This document shows, piece after piece, positions 14,262 through 14,516 of a DNA stretch of 14,516 bases (position 1 is its first letter; every line of letters starts with the position of its first letter). A program made the translations under genes and the position numbers. The stretch is from Gammaproteobacteria bacterium (GTDB lineage Bacteria; Pseudomonadota; Gammaproteobacteria; S144-34), in NCBI GenBank assembly GCA_015494165.1, contig WGBS01000037.1, forward strand, positions 1 through 14,516. The letters are read 5' to 3'. The notes under the pieces are model-generated. The model did not search any database. It saw nothing but the letters and a program-made list of their open reading frames with translations, and was not told the origin of the DNA.

Positions 14262-14286
14262 GTCGGGGCTGGAAGCCCCTACCACA
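14262..14286 (-). repeat. REP-like palindrome 4 (right flank)
   Basis: Stem GGGGCT (14265-14270) pairs with AGCCCC (14274-14279) around GGA, followed by TACCACA. It forms an inverted pair with 14224-14248 and is nearly the same as the left-flank element at 230-256. Confidence 0.8.
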
Positions 14287-14300
14287 ACCGGGAGGTCGTT

Positions 14301-14342
14301 CCCGTCTCCCGTCTCCCGTCTCCCGTCACCCGTCTCCCGTGC
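14301..14342 (-). repeat. heptamer array E, 6 units of NNNCGGG (minus strand)
   Basis: Six nearly identical units (CCCGTCT or CCCGTCA on the plus strand, the last CCCGTGC) with no slip. On the minus strand this gives six GGG runs separated by exactly four bases. The array ends one base before a CTCCCAC head (14344-14350), exactly as array B does. Confidence 0.9.
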
Positions 14343-14354
14343 ACTCCCACAGGG

Positions 14355-14424
14355 CCAGGTTGCAGGTTACGGTTTACGGTGGCCTGTGCACCGTGCCCCG
14401 TCACCCGTCACCTGTCTCCCGTTC
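14355..14424 (-). repeat. heptamer array F, 10 units of NNNCNGN (minus strand); direct copy of array B
   Basis: Ten uninterrupted units keep C at position 4 and G at position 6 on the minus strand. Bases 14362-14424 align without gaps to 271-333 in the left flank, matching at 52 of 63 positions and sharing the exact block GTGGCCTGTGCACCGTG (14379-14395). One base after the array comes CTGCCAC (14426-14432), a variant of the CTCCCAC head. Confidence 0.85.
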
Positions 14425-14425
14425 A

Positions 14426-14440
14426 CTGCCACTGTGGGAG
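14426..14440. repeat. imperfect palindrome CTGCCAC-T-GTGGGAG
   Basis: CTGCCAC and GTGGGAG form an inverted repeat with one mismatch around a single T. It occupies the same place beside array F as the perfect palindrome at 335-352 does beside array B. Confidence 0.6.
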
Positions 14441-14516
14441 ATGGGATAAAGCGGCCCCGGAGCTGAGGGGGCTGGGGCTGGACGGTGTATGTGGAAAGGG
14501 GTCAACCTCCTGGGAC
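14441..14516. other. window edge, unassigned non-coding sequence
   Basis: After the last palindrome the heptamer period stops. I see no gene, RNA or terminator. The final bases (TATGTGGAAAGGGGTCAACC) are less GC-rich and could be the edge of another element, but too little is visible to say. Confidence 0.4.

Noticed and set aside
14301..14424. CRISPR array
   Set aside because: Units are seven bases with no spacers of constant length and no long identical repeats; no cas genes are present.
14013..14516. Classical intrinsic terminator after the operon
   Set aside because: REP palindromes form hairpins, but none is followed by a run of T on the plus strand.

Overview
The window is a single, very GC-rich, one-direction gene cluster of the exosortase A (XrtA, PEP-CTERM) exopolysaccharide type. 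It is bracketed by two non-coding flanks made almost entirely of short repeats. Third codon positions are nearly all G or C. The flanking palindromes with a GTGGGAGCGGCTTTCAGCCGCGA-like core are typical of gammaproteobacteria (Pseudomonas/Xanthomonas-type REPs), so a high-GC gammaproteobacterium is my best guess. XrtA clusters are also common in betaproteobacteria, and I cannot name a genus.

Left flank (1-419): possibly the last codons of an upstream gene, whose stop codon would be the loop of a perfect GC hairpin. Then come a 5-unit heptamer array, about 90 bases with nothing recognisable, one REP-like palindrome, an 11-unit heptamer array, a perfect palindrome, and a 12-unit heptamer array of opposite polarity that runs into the start codon of the first gene.

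Operon (420-14012, all + strand, gaps of -14 to +4 nt): XrtA-type polysaccharide deacetylase; FemAB/GNAT-like protein; glycosyltransferase (stp1-like); exosortase A with fused EpsI domain; glycosyltransferase (stp2-like); asparagine-synthase-like amidotransferase; sulfotransferase; glycosyltransferase (Daro_2409/stp3-like); a further GT4 glycosyltransferase; a second, unrelated-looking sulfotransferase; CapK/PaaK-like adenylate-forming enzyme. The first six genes are the conserved XrtA core. The last five look like a strain-specific decoration module. I infer that the locus builds, deacetylates, amidates and probably sulfates an extracellular polysaccharide, while XrtA processes PEP-CTERM proteins that would be encoded elsewhere. 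No polymerase, flippase, chain-length regulator or initiating sugar transferase lies in the window.

Right flank (14013-14516): a 5-unit heptamer array, a 19-bp tandem repeat, two inverted pairs of REP palindromes, then two further heptamer arrays in tandem. The last array is a diverged direct copy of the left-flank array (52 of 63 positions by my count), so the whole operon sits between direct repeats. The main non-obvious finding is that all six arrays obey one 7-bp rule, NNNCNGN, and are joined to REP-head sequences (GTGGGAG) in a consistent order.
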